Positions 44,410 to 55,029 of a stretch of 64,000 bases of DNA are shown here, piece by piece. The notes under the pieces were generated by a model. That model saw nothing but the letters and a program-made list of their open reading frames with translations, searched no databases and had not been told where the DNA came from. The position numbers and the translations under genes were made by a program. The stretch is from positions 310,001 through 374,000 of the forward strand of contig JANSYA010000002.1 in NCBI GenBank assembly GCA_024742665.1, written 5' to 3'. Positions within the stretch are counted from its first letter, which is position 1. Each line of letters starts with the position of its first letter. Source of the DNA: a bacterium (GTDB lineage: Bacteria; Spirochaetota; Leptospiria; Leptospirales; Leptonemataceae).

Positions 44410-44480
44410 TTCACGATCCCGGCCGATCAGATCGCGGCGCGTTCCGCGACTGCGCGGCGCCACAAGGACGAACCATTCAC

Positions 44481-46526
44481 ATGCATGACCTGCCGATCTT
44501 ACGCGATCTGTTTTATATCCTGGCGGTCGTCGTTCCGGCGGCGCTCATCGGCCATCGCCTGCGCATTCCGCCGATCGTAATCTATCTATTCGGCGGCATA
44601 TGCATCGGCCCCCAGGCCCTGGGAATCGTTCATAGCGAAAAGGAAGTGCACGTCCTGGCGGAGATCGGCGTCGTACTTTTATTGTTTACGATCGGCCTGG
44701 AGTTCTCATTACAGAAATTGATTCGCCTACGCCGCGTCGTATTTCTTTCGGGTGGTCTGCAGGTCGTGGCGACGGCCGCGGTGGTCTGGCTCGGCGGACG
44801 CCTGATGGGCTACTCCAACGCCTGGAGTCTCGCCGTGGGCTGTATGGTCGCCCTCAGTTCGACCGTCATCGTCATGAAAACTCTGAGCGAGCAAAAGCAG
44901 GCGACGAGTCCCCACGGAAAAATCGCAATCGGTATTCTGCTCTTTCAAGATCTGTGTCTTTTGCCGATGATGCTGCTCTTCGGCGTCATCGCGACGCTGG
45001 AACCCGGCGGCGGCGGCAGCCCCCTCGAAGCTATAACCGGCATCGGCATCGCGCTGGCCGGCGTGGTGATCCTGCTGGCCGTGGGCGTCTTTCTATTGCC
45101 GCATCTCTTTCGCCTGGTTGCGGCGACCGCCAGCCGCGAACTCTTCGTGCTCTCCGTGCTGATGGTCGTCTTCGGAACGGCCTTCGCCGCCGGACAGTTC
45201 GGGATCTCCCTGGCTCTGGGCGCCTTCGTGGCCGGCATGACCGTCTCCGAAACCGAGTACTCCGAACAGATTATCGCCGACGCGATTCCCATGCGCGATT
45301 CATTGAGCGCGCTCTTTTTTATATCGATGGGCATGTACATCGTTCCGCAGTTTGTATTCGAAAACATCGGCATCGTTCTGGGCGTCGCGCTCGCTTCGAT
45401 TCTACTCAAGCTCCTCGTCGCGATGATCGTGATCTTTCTGTCCGGCAGCAATCTGAGCACGTCGATCGTCGCGAGCTTGAGTCTGGCGCAGATCGGCGAA
45501 TTCAGCTTGATTCTGGCCCTGCGAGCCGGCACCTCCGGACTGCTCGACAACGACGAGTACTTAACGATCATCAGCGCGAGCGTCGTAACGATGGCGATCG
45601 CGCCCTTTCTCGTGCGCTACGCCGAACAGATCGGCTATCTGCTCGACGACTGGTTCGGCTTCGCCAGCGTTCAGCTGAAGGGCAAGTCCGGCCGTTTTCG
45701 CATGCGAGCCGCCGATCCGAAACCGGGGCAGGCCGAAGACGAGCTGAGCGGCAAAACTCCGTCCGGCGGACACATCGCCATCGTCGGTTTCGGCAAGATC
45801 GGTAAATACCTGAGCCATGTGCTGCGGGCCGTAGGCATGCGCTATACGATCTGCGAAATGAACGGCCGCCTCTTCGAAGAGATGCGCAAAGAAGGCCATC
45901 CCGGCGTATTCGGCGACGCGGGCTCCAGCGAAATCCTCGAGGCTCTGCACATCCACGACGCTTCGACGCTCGTCATCAGTACCGGCACGCCGCGATCCCT
46001 GGACCGCATCATTCGTCTGGCCCGGCGCATGAACCCGGAACTGTATATCGTCGTTCGCACGCGTTATATCGCGGAGCTGGACGACGTCTACGAAGCCGGC
46101 GCGAACGACGTCGTCTCGGAAGAAATGGAGGCCAGCGTTGAAATCTTTTCGCTGCTGCTTCGTCGACACCACGTGCCCCGCAGTGTCGTCGCCAATCAGA
46201 TGGCGGTAATTCGCAACGAAAAGTACGGGCCCCTGATGGGCGAAAAGGTTTCGCGTTCCAGCTTTGAAGAACTGGAATCCGTGCTCGCCGCGACTTCGGT
46301 CGAGTCCGCCCTGATTACGGCCGAAGGCGACGGCCAGAGCCTCCTGGATTCACGTTTATTCGAAGAGACCCGCCTGCTGGTTCTGGGCGTGCTGCGGGAA
46401 GGCAACGTAATCACTTCGCCGCGGCCGGACTTTACGCTGCAGGAACGCGACCTGGTGATCTTCGTCGGAATCCACAGCGACATCGACAGAGGTCTGGAAT
46501 TGCTGAAAGCGAAAACCGTGCGATAA
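44481..46526 (+). CDS. Monovalent cation:proton antiporter-2 (CPA2/KefB-YbaL type) with TrkA domains
   Basis: Membrane protein of 681 residues with about 12 helices in the first ~390 (LRIPPIVIYLFGGICIGPQAL, LLLFTIGLEFSL). A soluble TrkA-N domain follows with the Rossmann motif IAIVGFGKIGKYLSH near 433, then a TrkA-C domain with DLVIFVGI at the end. This is the plan of KefB, KefC and YbaL, which move K+ or Na+ against H+ and are gated through the nucleotide-binding domain. It is a single gene converging on the RlmM-like gene, 24 bases apart. Confidence 0.93.
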   Translation: MHDLPILRDLFYILAVVVPAALIGHRLRIPPIVIYLFGGICIGPQALGIVHSEKEVHVLAEIGVVLLLFTIGLEFSLQKLIRLRRVVFLSGGLQVVATAAVVWLGGRLMGYSNAWSLAVGCMVALSSTVIVMKTLSEQKQATSPHGKIAIGILLFQDLCLLPMMLLFGVIATLEPGGGGSPLEAITGIGIALAGVVILLAVGVFLLPHLFRLVAATASRELFVLSVLMVVFGTAFAAGQFGISLALGAFVAGMTVSETEYSEQIIADAIPMRDSLSALFFISMGMYIVPQFVFENIGIVLGVALASILLKLLVAMIVIFLSGSNLSTSIVASLSLAQIGEFSLILALRAGTSGLLDNDEYLTIISASVVTMAIAPFLVRYAEQIGYLLDDWFGFASVQLKGKSGRFRMRAADPKPGQAEDELSGKTPSGGHIAIVGFGKIGKYLSHVLRAVGMRYTICEMNGRLFEEMRKEGHPGVFGDAGSSEILEALHIHDASTLVISTGTPRSLDRIIRLARRMNPELYIVVRTRYIAELDDVYEAGANDVVSEEMEASVEIFSLLLRRHHVPRSVVANQMAVIRNEKYGPLMGEKVSRSSFEELESVLAATSVESALITAEGDGQSLLDSRLFEETRLLVLGVLREGNVITSPRPDFTLQERDLVIFVGIHSDIDRGLELLKAKTVR

Positions 46527-46550
46527 TCAGGCGCATCGGGCGCGACTCGA

Positions 46551-47711
46551 TTACAAACAGCCGAAGGCCGTGACTTCGTTTTTGTTTTCGCTGAGACGGC
46601 GCAGCGCGAAATCCCGGGCGTGCTTGTTTAACATGTTTTTTAATTCGACGAGCACCCCGTAATCCCCGGCGCCGCGAAACTTTACGGTGACGCAAAAATT
46701 CCGACAGCGCTTCATCGCGACCCAGTCACGCAACAGCTCCAGAATGCGATCGGGAAAGGCGATCACGTCGCAGATCAGCCAGTCCACCGGCGACTCCGGC
46801 CGATATTGAAAGGCGTCGCCCTGAACAAAGTCCAGCTTCGCATGCTGCATCAAATCCGCTCGCAGCGGGCTGCGATCGACGGCGAGCACCCGCGCCCCGC
46901 GCTGCAAAGCGACCCAGCTCCAACCGCCGGGACTCGCGCCGAGATCTACGACCCGATCGCCGGCCTGAATTGCCAGCGCCGCCCCGCGCGATCCAGGCGG
47001 TCCCTCGCCCGCGGAGTCGACGTCGCCAATCCCACCACCAATCCATGGAAACTGTTCGAGAGCTTCCGCCAGCTTGCGATAGGCGCGCGAAGGCGGCTCG
47101 CGGTTTTCCGTAGCCTGCCACAGACCGCCGGGCCAGGGCGACAGGCAGCGCCGCCAGAATGCATCGCTCGACGCCTGCGCGCCCGGGCGAACGATCGAAA
47201 GCCATGTTCGCTCGCGCGATTCAAGATACAGCTGCACCAGCGTTGTCGGCGCTGAAGAAACATCTACTGGAGCGTCATCGGGCGCCAGGCTGCGCAACAG
47301 ACGGCGCCGGCGTTTTTTTAGCTGCGCTTCTATTTCGGAGCGCAGCAGTCGCGCGCGGTTCGGTCCCGGAGCATCCGCATCTTCAGCCCGCAAAATATGC
47401 AGAGCCCAGTCGCCGGCGTCATCGCAGGCTTCGATCACAGCCTGGCTCGCACAGCGCACAATATGATTCACGGAAGCGTCGGCGAAGAGCTCAGCGTTCG
47501 GCAGAGACTGACGGGCGAAGGCAAGGGCCGGCGCCAGCATTTCAGGATCGGAATCGGAATTTAAGGCGATGGCCGTAGCTTCTACAAACAACGCGGCGCC
47601 GTCCGCCCCGCTGCTCATCTCGCCGCTCACACCCGCCGCGCGCAGTTCATCGCCAAGCGCCGCCGCTCGTTCCGCATCGCACAAAAATATATGTTGATTC
47701 ACGTCCGTCAT
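46551..47711 (-). CDS. 23S rRNA 2'-O-ribose methyltransferase, RlmM-like
   Basis: Methyltransferase of 386 residues. The C-terminal Rossmann domain has [20 protein letters not shown], the catalytic series with [16 protein letters not shown] and NKNEVTAFG, which fits the K-D-K-E tetrad family that includes RlmM (C2498 of 23S rRNA in E. coli). The N-terminal ~200 residues should hold a THUMP-like RNA-binding region. The similarity is in motifs; overall divergence is considerable. The gene is divergent from the SsuD-type monooxygenase, with 130 bases between starts. Confidence 0.75.
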   Translation of the reverse strand: MTDVNQHIFLCDAERAAALGDELRAAGVSGEMSSGADGAALFVEATAIALNSDSDPEMLAPALAFARQSLPNAELFADASVNHIVRCASQAVIEACDDAGDWALHILRAEDADAPGPNRARLLRSEIEAQLKKRRRRLLRSLAPDDAPVDVSSAPTTLVQLYLESRERTWLSIVRPGAQASSDAFWRRCLSPWPGGLWQATENREPPSRAYRKLAEALEQFPWIGGGIGDVDSAGEGPPGSRGAALAIQAGDRVVDLGASPGGWSWVALQRGARVLAVDRSPLRADLMQHAKLDFVQGDAFQYRPESPVDWLICDVIAFPDRILELLRDWVAMKRCRNFCVTVKFRGAGDYGVLVELKNMLNKHARDFALRRLSENKNEVTAFGCL

Positions 47712-47841
47712 CGCGTCTGTGCATCCCGGGCATTGCTTCAGTCACGCTTCTCGATCCGCACGACAGGCCTTCGCGCGAATTTACTTGACATCCGGCCGGC
47801 GAACGGTCCCCCTCCGGTATCTTTTTACTCAGGATATAGTT

Positions 47842-49011
<1,170 letters not shown>

Positions 49012-49047
49012 ACAACTATAACATCCAGAAAAACAACATTAACGCAT

Positions 49048-49971
49048 ATGACTGACACCAGAGTTCCCAGAATCCAGATGGCCCCCAAAGGACCGGAGCT
49101 TTCACGTTTCGCGTACGGCGTGTGGCGCATCCTCGACGATCCGCAGGGGGCGACTCCCGCGACGATTCTAAAAAAGATCGACGCGTGCCTGGAGCTGGGC
49201 ATCACGACCTTCGACCACGCTGACATCTACGGCGGCTACGGCTGCGAAGAAGCCTTCGGCGCGGCGATCAAAGAACGCCCCGAACTCAAAACGAAAATCG
49301 AAATCATCACGAAGTGCGACATCATGCTCGTCGATCCGGCCCGGCCGGACAATCGCATCAAACACTATGATACTTCGGCCGCGCACATCCAGAGTTCCGC
49401 CGAACGCTCGCTGGGGAATCTAAACGTCGACGCGCTCGACGTGCTGCTCCTGCACCGCCCGGATCCTTTGCTGGACGCCGACGAGGCCGCGGGAGCGCTC
49501 AACGCGCTGCGCGAAAGCGGCAAGATTCGCCACGCCGGAGTTTCGAATTTCACGCCGGCCCAGTTCGAGCTATTGCAAAGCCGCCTGAATTTTCCGCTGG
49601 TCACGAATCAGGTCGAAATCAATCCGCTGCAGCTGAATCCCTTTTTAGACGGCACGCTGGATCAATGCCAGCGCCTGCGCATTTCGCCGATGGCCTGGTC
49701 GCCCTCGGCAGGCGGCGAAATCTTCACCGGCAAAGGCGAAGCGGCCGTGCGCGTGCGAGCCTGTCTGGAAAAAATAGCCGGCAAACATAATGCGACTCCC
49801 GACGCGATCCTGTACGCCTGGTTCAATCGCCACCCGTCGAATATCATTACGGTCCTGGGCACGAATCAAATCGAACGGATTCAATCGGCGGCGCGCTGCT
49901 TTGCGATCGAGCTGGATCGTCAGGAATGGTTCGAAATCTGGAGCGCCGGCTCCGGGGCCGAAGTGCCCTGA
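49048..49971 (+). CDS. Aldo/keto reductase, YdhF-like
   Basis: NADPH-dependent reductase of 307 residues, closely similar by eye to E. coli YdhF throughout: TTFDHADIYGGYGCEEAFG (catalytic Asp and Tyr), EIITKCDI (Lys), VLLLHRPDP (His), RHAGVSNFTPAQFELLQSRL and LDGTLDQCQRLRISPMAWS. The barrel is complete. It lies 36 bases after the monooxygenase. In oxidative sulfoquinovose catabolism a monooxygenase and an aldo/keto reductase act in series, and this arrangement would fit such a pathway, though a general reductase is equally possible. Confidence 0.9.
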   Translation: MTDTRVPRIQMAPKGPELSRFAYGVWRILDDPQGATPATILKKIDACLELGITTFDHADIYGGYGCEEAFGAAIKERPELKTKIEIITKCDIMLVDPARPDNRIKHYDTSAAHIQSSAERSLGNLNVDALDVLLLHRPDPLLDADEAAGALNALRESGKIRHAGVSNFTPAQFELLQSRLNFPLVTNQVEINPLQLNPFLDGTLDQCQRLRISPMAWSPSAGGEIFTGKGEAAVRVRACLEKIAGKHNATPDAILYAWFNRHPSNIITVLGTNQIERIQSAARCFAIELDRQEWFEIWSAGSGAEVP

Positions 49972-50042
49972 GCGAAGTTTGAACATTCATTGATATTCCG
50001 CTGAAACTCCCCGGGCGTAAGCCAACACTCTTCTAAACCGCC

Positions 50043-51863
50043 ATGTTTGAAACATTCGATCTGATCGTATTCGTCGCCTCGCTGTTTACGGTGATGATAG
50101 TCGGCCTGTTAGCCGCGCGCCATAGCACGAGCGAAGAAGAAAGCTCCGAAGAATATTTTCTCGCCGGCCGCAATATCCCCTGGTGGGGCGTCGCCGGTTC
50201 GATCTTCGGCACGAACGTCAGCGCGAATCATATCGTCGGCATGCTCGGCGTGGGTTATTCCATCGGTTTCGCCCAGAGCCACTTCGAACTCGGCGCGGTG
50301 GCGGGGCTGTTGATTCTCGCCTATTTATTTTTGCCGGTCTATATGAACCTGCGAATCTATACGCTCTCGGAGTATCTGGGTAAACGCTACAACGATCTCA
50401 GCCGTTTATTGTACACCTGCTTCTTGATCATTCTGATCCTCGTTCAAATGATCGCGGCCTTTTATATCGGCTCGCGTTCGCTGATGCTGCTGTTGCGCGA
50501 TACGCCGCTCGAAATCGGTTATACCGCCGGCGTCGCGATATTGGTTTTCATTACCAGCGCCTATACGATTTTCGGCGGACTCAAAGCGGTCGTGTGGACC
50601 GACGTCATCCAGTCGGTGCTCTTACTTGTGGCCGGCATTATGGTCGCGGTTCTGACTTTCGCGCAGCCCGAAGTCGGCGGCTGGAGCGGCATGATGGCGA
50701 CCGACGCCCTGGCCGGCGACGCGCGTAAGATGCAGCTGTACTTGCCCAGCGATCATCCCCAGCTTCCCTGGAGCGGCGCGCTCAGCGGTCTTTTGATCTT
50801 ACACGTATTTTATTGGAGTACGAACCAGTACATCGTGCAGCGGGCGATGGGCGCCCGCAGTCTCAGCGAAGCGCGCATCGGCATCTTTGTCGGCAATGCG
50901 CTGAAGCTGATGGTTCCATTCTTTTCAATCGCCGGCGGAGTGGCCGCGGCGCACCTCTTCGCGGCTCGCATCCCCGCCGGGCAAACTGTGGCCCCCGACG
51001 AAGCCTTTCCAATCCTGGTGAATATGGTCGCGCCGGCAGGCTACGGAATCATCGGCGTGATTCTGGCGGGATTGCTCGGAGCGATTATCTCTTCGATCGA
51101 TTCGATGATGAATTCCGCCGCAACGCTCTTAACGATCGACGTCTATCGAAAATATATTCGCCCCGACGCCGACGACCATACGCTCATTCGAGTCGGCCAG
51201 TTCGCGATCGTCGCCATCGTGGGCGTCTCAGCCTTTCTGGCGCTCACGACGTACGATCCGAATTCGACTGAGAATTTCTTTTTGATTGTGTCGAGTCAGA
51301 GTTCGCATTTCACGCCGGGTCTGGTCGCGGCCTTTCTGCTGGGCATGTTCGACCGCCGGGCGACTGCGATGGGCGCGATGGCGGCGATCCTGGCGACCCC
51401 CTTTCTATCATTCGGCAGCCAGGCCTTTTACGCAAACGTTCTGGCCGACTTCCCCGCCGTCGTCGACGTTTTCGGAACGCAGCTGAATTTCATGCACCGC
51501 GTCGCTTTCGTCTTCGCGACTACGCTGCTGATCCACTTCACTGTGAGCCGTCTGAGCGACCGCAACGCCGACGGCGACAAAACGCCGTTTTTGTGGATCA
51601 ACGCGTCCGGCGCGAATCCCCTCCAGATGCGGCGCGCCTTTTATCATTTTCTGGCCTTTTTATTTTTCCAGGCGATCATGGCCGGCTGTCTCCAGCTCGA
51701 CCTGATTCACCCCACGGCGGCCGCGTGGTTGAGCTCGGCGTTTACGCTGACGCTGTTTGTCCTGCACATTCGTCACGACGCAAAACACATCTATCAGGAC
51801 GATCGTTTCTACGCCGGCCTCGTATCGGCGGCGACGATCTTTATTATGTATTATTTTTATTGA
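50043..51863 (+). CDS. Sodium:solute symporter family transporter (SSS, SGLT-like)
   Basis: Transporter of 606 residues with about 14 membrane helices. The SSS family segments are present: YFLAGRNIPWWGVAGSIFG, NVSANHIVGMLGVGY, YTIFGGLKAVVWTDVIQS and SSIDSMMNSAATLLTIDVY. The sequence is closest in appearance to sugar-type members (vSGLT), which import hexoses with sodium. It lies 71 bases after the aldo/keto reductase in the same direction. Its substrate could be the compound acted on by the monooxygenase or the product of the distant GH31 enzyme; this is inference. Confidence 0.9.
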   Translation: MFETFDLIVFVASLFTVMIVGLLAARHSTSEEESSEEYFLAGRNIPWWGVAGSIFGTNVSANHIVGMLGVGYSIGFAQSHFELGAVAGLLILAYLFLPVYMNLRIYTLSEYLGKRYNDLSRLLYTCFLIILILVQMIAAFYIGSRSLMLLLRDTPLEIGYTAGVAILVFITSAYTIFGGLKAVVWTDVIQSVLLLVAGIMVAVLTFAQPEVGGWSGMMATDALAGDARKMQLYLPSDHPQLPWSGALSGLLILHVFYWSTNQYIVQRAMGARSLSEARIGIFVGNALKLMVPFFSIAGGVAAAHLFAARIPAGQTVAPDEAFPILVNMVAPAGYGIIGVILAGLLGAIISSIDSMMNSAATLLTIDVYRKYIRPDADDHTLIRVGQFAIVAIVGVSAFLALTTYDPNSTENFFLIVSSQSSHFTPGLVAAFLLGMFDRRATAMGAMAAILATPFLSFGSQAFYANVLADFPAVVDVFGTQLNFMHRVAFVFATTLLIHFTVSRLSDRNADGDKTPFLWINASGANPLQMRRAFYHFLAFLFFQAIMAGCLQLDLIHPTAAAWLSSAFTLTLFVLHIRHDAKHIYQDDRFYAGLVSAATIFIMYYFY

Positions 51864-51888
51864 ACTACCCCGGGAGTATTACTGAACT

Positions 51889-53193
51889 ATGTCGCTGCGC
51901 AAAAGTCTGATCGCCCGGGTCGCCGAAATCATTACCAGTCCGCGTTTGCGTTCCCTCCGGCGAAGTTATTTTGAACTCAAGCGCAGCCTCGGCAGACGAC
52001 CGCGGACCATCGAAGTATTCTTACGGGCCGCCGATCCCTACAGCTATCTGCTGGCTTGCGATCTGCCGGATCTAATCCGCGAACATCGCCTCAAAGTTCG
52101 CCTCCATACCGTGCTCGGTTTGCCGGAAGATATGGTGCCCCGACCCGACCTGCTGGAAGCCTACGCCCAAATCGACGCGGCGCGCATGGCGCGCACGCGC
52201 GGCTACGACTACCCCCGCGAAACCAAAGTGCCCCCGCCGGACTTATTGCGGGCGGCGACGCTGCTGCTATTACAGTGCGAAACAGAACCGGAACACGCCG
52301 GCCTGGGTTCGGCCGCGCGCATTCTGGGAGCGCTCTGGAAAAACGACCGGGCCTTCTTCGCCCAGCTCCCCGGAGCGGCGAGCGAATTAACTCAGGAACA
52401 TCGCGCGCGAATCAAGCGCAACGAAGAACTACTGCGACGCCTCGGGCACTACAACAGCGCGATGGTCTATTACGGCGGCGAATGGTACTGGGGCGTCGAC
52501 CGCCTCTGGCATTTGCGCAAGCGTCTGTCTCCCGGCAGTCAAAACGATGCGCCGTCCGGGCAGCGCGACGCATCCGCCCGGAAGCTTTCCGCAGATAGAA
52601 ACGGCGAAGCCAATCCGAAGAATCGCCGGCTGGAATTCTATTTCTCGTTTCGCAGCCCGTATTCCTATCTCGCTCTGGAACGGACCTTCGCCTTCGCCGA
52701 TCGCCACGAACTGGAACTTGAGCTTAAGCCGCTGCTGCCCATGGTCATGCGCGGTCTGAAAGTTCCCCGGGCGAAACGCTTCTATCTTCTGAAAGACGCA
52801 GGACGCGAAGCCGAACGCAACGGGATCCCCTTCGGCCGGGTTGCGGATCCTCTGGGAAGGGGCGTCGAACGCTGCATGGCCGGTTTCGCCTGCGCACGTA
52901 AGCACGGCCGCGAACGCGAATATCTATTATCCGCGGCGACGATGATCTGGAGCGAGGGCGTGGACGTAGCGGAAGATCGCGGACTGGCCAGGGTCGTGGA
53001 ACGCGCCGGCCTGGACTGGTCGGAATTTCAAAGCTATCTTTCGAACGAAGACTGGCGCGAAACCGTCGAACAGAATCAGGCCGACCTCTATGCGTTGGGA
53101 GTATGGGGCGTGCCTTCGTTTCGCCTGGGCGATACGATCGTATGGGGTCAGGATCGCTTCGACATTCTCGAAGCAGCCGTTCAGCAGCGTTGA
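51889..53193 (+). CDS. Tandem DsbA/HCCA-isomerase-type thioredoxin-fold protein
   Basis: Protein of 434 residues made of two related domains, roughly 40-210 and 245-430. Each starts with a strand and a YSYL motif: FLRAADPYSYLLAC in the first and FSFRSPYSYLALE in the second. HCCA isomerases use the serine of the SP motif with glutathione; it is kept in the second domain but is Asp in the first. The second domain ends with GVWGVPSFRLGDTIVWGQDR, the usual cis-proline segment. Neither domain has a CXXC pair. The gene follows the symporter by 25 bases, likely in its operon. A basic, hydrophilic linker joins the halves. Confidence 0.75.
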   Translation: MSLRKSLIARVAEIITSPRLRSLRRSYFELKRSLGRRPRTIEVFLRAADPYSYLLACDLPDLIREHRLKVRLHTVLGLPEDMVPRPDLLEAYAQIDAARMARTRGYDYPRETKVPPPDLLRAATLLLLQCETEPEHAGLGSAARILGALWKNDRAFFAQLPGAASELTQEHRARIKRNEELLRRLGHYNSAMVYYGGEWYWGVDRLWHLRKRLSPGSQNDAPSGQRDASARKLSADRNGEANPKNRRLEFYFSFRSPYSYLALERTFAFADRHELELELKPLLPMVMRGLKVPRAKRFYLLKDAGREAERNGIPFGRVADPLGRGVERCMAGFACARKHGREREYLLSAATMIWSEGVDVAEDRGLARVVERAGLDWSEFQSYLSNEDWRETVEQNQADLYALGVWGVPSFRLGDTIVWGQDRFDILEAAVQQR

Positions 53194-53194
53194 T

Positions 53195-53527
53195 CTACTC
53201 GGATTCAGAGCGTCCGGTTCGCGTGAATTCGCTTTCGTAGCTTTCCAGCGCGAATTGCAGAGCGTCTTCCGGCAGATCGTATTCCGCCAGGCCTGCGCTT
53301 AATTTGCTCTCCGCTTTTCGTAAGACGCGCTCCGCTCCCCGGTGATTGCCCCGGCTCGCATGCGTAATCGCGACCGCCAGCTGCGTCAGAGCCTGCCATA
53401 AATCTCCGCGACGACGGCCGCGCGCAATCCAGACTTCTTCCATCGCTTCGTGAGCTTCGAAGTAGCGCCCCGCGCGAATCAACGCTTCGAACTCGAAAAT
53501 ATGTGCACGGGCGGACTGAAGAGACAT
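53195..53527 (-). CDS. DUF309 domain protein
   Basis: Helical protein of 110 residues with the DUF309 signature: ALIRAGRYFEAHEAMEEVW, a basic turn (RRRGDLWQALTQLAVAI) and HASRGNHRGAERVL. Function of the family is unknown. It converges on the double thioredoxin-fold gene, with one base between the two stops. The start ATG 53527 is followed by a normal frame; the ribosome binding site is weak. Confidence 0.8.
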   Translation of the reverse strand: MSLQSARAHIFEFEALIRAGRYFEAHEAMEEVWIARGRRRGDLWQALTQLAVAITHASRGNHRGAERVLRKAESKLSAGLAEYDLPEDALQFALESYESEFTRTGRSESE

Positions 53528-53648
53528 AACCTAAAAAAAATTGGCCGGCGTATGTTTCCTTTGAGTTAGTTTTTCGTCGAATAAGATGTTGATGAATGAA
53601 AAATCATTCCCAATCAGAGATGCATTATAAAGCATTCAATAGAGACGG

Positions 53649-54572
53649 TTGGACATTCCGATAGAAAGTTATCCACCACTCCAGACGACGGCACTGCGTA
53701 AGCGTATGAAAGAAGAAACCAGAGCACAGGATTTTATGCGGTTCAACGGACCCCTGTCCTTCGCTCTGGTCATGCTCCAGTGGATTCTAATCGTCGCCAC
53801 CGTAGCCGCGAGCGTCTATCTCAACAATCCCTTCGTTTATATCGTCGCGGTCTGGTTCATCGGCAGTCGCATGGTGGCTCTGGCCGAAGTTATCGGCCAC
53901 GAAGCCGTGCACAATAATCTATTTCAGCGCAAGTCTTTGAATCGGAGCCTGGAGTTTCTATGGTTTCTACCGATCTTCGAAACATACGACGGGTACCAGC
54001 GCGATCATAACGCGCACCACGCGCACCTGCTGCAAGAAAACGATCCCACCTATCACGATTACAAACGCTGGGGCATGCTGGAACCTGAGATCAACTATTT
54101 CTGGGTCTGGTTCGTGCGGCCGTTTTTCTTTTTCGACACCTGGCATTTGATCAAGACGACCTGCCAGGGTCTCGTATATGACGCCGCCTACCGCCAGCGC
54201 ATTCTGGCTTTCTGGATTCCCGCCGCGACGCTGATTGTCGTGACCGGCGCCGGCGAACTCTTCTTCTGGTACTGGCTGCTGCCCTTCTTATGGGTCTACC
54301 CGGCCTTGATTTTCTGGAGCGAGGTCGGCGAACACTACAAGACGACCGAAGGGCGCACCCGCAACACTTTCGGTTTCCTGGAGTGGCTGCTGATCAGCCC
54401 GCACAACGATCGCTATCACGCCGTGCATCATCGCTTTCCGCGAATTCCGTGGTTCAATCTGGGTCGAGCGCACCGCGCTCTCTACGGCAATCAGCTGGGC
54501 CCGGCGAGCGAGTCCTCAGGATTCATGGATTTGTATCGGCAGATCCGCAAAGCCGGCGTTCGCCCGGTCTGA
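53649..54572 (+). CDS. Fatty acid desaturase family protein
   Basis: Membrane di-iron desaturase of up to 307 residues. All three histidine boxes are present: GHEAVHNN, HNAHHAHLLQEND and HAVHHRFP. Two hydrophobic helical pairs surround them. Start TTG 53649 has GAGACGG directly upstream; ATG 53706 (288 residues) is an alternative. The 120 bases before it are AT-rich, with a GAATGA-AAAA-TCATTC hairpin at 53594-53609 that could be a control site. The specific lipid substrate is unknown. Confidence 0.88.
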   Translation: MDIPIESYPPLQTTALRKRMKEETRAQDFMRFNGPLSFALVMLQWILIVATVAASVYLNNPFVYIVAVWFIGSRMVALAEVIGHEAVHNNLFQRKSLNRSLEFLWFLPIFETYDGYQRDHNAHHAHLLQENDPTYHDYKRWGMLEPEINYFWVWFVRPFFFFDTWHLIKTTCQGLVYDAAYRQRILAFWIPAATLIVVTGAGELFFWYWLLPFLWVYPALIFWSEVGEHYKTTEGRTRNTFGFLEWLLISPHNDRYHAVHHRFPRIPWFNLGRAHRALYGNQLGPASESSGFMDLYRQIRKAGVRPV

Positions 54573-54609
54573 GCGCAACGCGCTTCAATCACTCTTAGCA
54601 GGATCAAAT

Positions 54610-54632
54610 CCAGGGAGAAGCTCCGCCCCTGG
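54610..54632. other. Weak hairpin between desaturase and tRNA-Val
   Basis: Arms CCAGGG (54610-54615) and CCCTGG (54627-54632) are complementary. The desaturase gene (plus) and tRNA (minus) converge here, so it might help end both transcripts, but there is no T-run. Confidence 0.25.
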
Positions 54633-54666
54633 GTCAAAACCATGGCGGTCGTTGGGATCGAAAATG

Positions 54667-54740
<74 letters not shown>

Positions 54741-54804
54741 TTTCTCGATCACCGCGGCTGTCCGTTGCAGAGCAGCTGCCGATCAGAGTGCCGCCTGAAG
54801 CGAC

Positions 54805-54820
54805 GCCTGACCTATCAGGC
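54805..54820. promoter_or_regulatory. Palindrome upstream of tRNA-Val
   Basis: GCCTGA and TCAGGC face each other around CCTA, about 65 bases upstream of the tRNA on its strand. A TTGACA (54899-54904) lies on the plus strand toward the AsmA-like gene without a clear -10. Could be an operator for either side. The rest of 54741-55029 shows nothing else. Confidence 0.3.
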
Positions 54821-55029
54821 AGGGGATTCGGAGACTGCCCTGGTGTCAATGAAGATAGATCGCCGTCGAATCCAGTCCGGAGGCGGTCGGAGAATTTCTT
54901 GACACTGTCCGTTTTTTGGCCACGAATAACCGTCCAATCTCCTGCGCGACCCGGCCTGTTCGCAAAACGCGCGAACCCCCGGCCCCGGCGGCACATCTAA
55001 AAATACTTACCCGGCCACAGAGGCATTGC

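Noticed and set aside
47785..47823. TTGACA upstream of the SsuD-like gene as a sigma-70 promoter
   Set aside because: The nearest -10-like sequence (TATCTT) is 27 bases away, too far for a normal spacer.
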